Part shown: positions 63,874 through 64,000 of the stretch, in pieces
Layout of the letters: every line of letters begins with the position of its first letter
Position numbering within the stretch: position 1 is the stretch's first letter
Assembly (NCBI GenBank): GCA_008828725.1
Contig: MEHQ01001370.1
Location: 21,852-85,851, forward strand
Reading direction: 5' to 3'
Origin: Saccharina japonica
Lineage: Eukaryota; Sar; Phaeophyceae; Laminariales; Laminariaceae
Length of the DNA stretch: 64,000 bases
Notes under the pieces: generated by a model
What the model saw: the letters and a program-made list of their open reading frames with translations, nothing else
Database searches by the model: none
Told to the model about the DNA's origin: nothing
Position numbers and translations under genes: made by a program

Positions 63874-64000
63874 GGAACGATCAAGGCAGTAGTGTTTGCT
63901 GAAACATTGAGTGCTGAAACATGGGATTATTGGATGTCTGGTATTGATTACGGTAATGAGTATTGAGTATTGAGTATTCCTCTCATCATGGTGCGGGTTA
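63874..64000. other. Window end, no gene seen
   Basis: ATTGAGTATTGAGTATTCCT short repeats only. Confidence 0.5.

Overview
The window looks like a nuclear scaffold from a large, repeat-rich eukaryotic genome, most likely a brown alga (Phaeophyceae) or a related stramenopile. The reasons are many GT-AG introns of 0.2-2.7 kb around very small exons, secreted proteins built from Pmp-type beta-helix repeats (a family I recall as common in brown algae), a retroelement fragment with a LDDPGPIKL motif that I associate with brown algae, and TTAGGG-type interstitial telomere repeats. The placement is inference; no rRNA or organelle gene is present to confirm it. Assembly joins show as N at 829-959, 31666 and 58071.

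The main content is a tandem pair of paralogous genes, both on the minus strand. Gene A spans 25029 down to 10445 (14 coding exons, 405 residues) and gene B spans 48906 down to 32628 (15 coding exons, 423 residues). I assembled both by matching splice sites, reading frame and paralogue position. Each begins with a signal-peptide exon, continues with an N-terminal segment holding a Cys pair, then single beta-helix rungs that mostly occupy one exon each (F-x-x-N and GGA/GGGI motifs), and ends in a C-terminal exon with two Cys and a conserved TAG stop. Intron phases match exon by exon in the two genes, and both coding lengths are exact multiples of three. Introns are largely unalignable by eye while exons stay similar, so both copies appear to be under selection.

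Layout: 1-10.3 kb is intergenic, with an N gap, tandem repeats, a decayed retroelement ORF, a large inverted array of 15-bp GC-rich units and several mobile-element copies. 10.4-25.0 kb is gene A. Its intron 12 carries about 1.5 kb of extra sequence with decayed coding stretches. 25-32.5 kb is intergenic, with a (CAA)n-tailed SINE-like element, GC-rich repeat blocks and a fold-back pair of a 250-bp element. 32.6-48.9 kb is gene B. 49-64 kb is intergenic and dominated by repeats: a 42-bp minisatellite, several copies of a roughly 520-bp element that ends in a C homopolymer, a possible LTR, and two copies of a tiny gene-like unit starting MS[FL]D[DE]IL[DE]LTA.

No rRNA, intact tRNA, CRISPR array or bacterial operon was seen. 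The two beta-helix proteins are probably exported and may work at the cell surface or in the extracellular matrix. Beyond that their role cannot be read from sequence.
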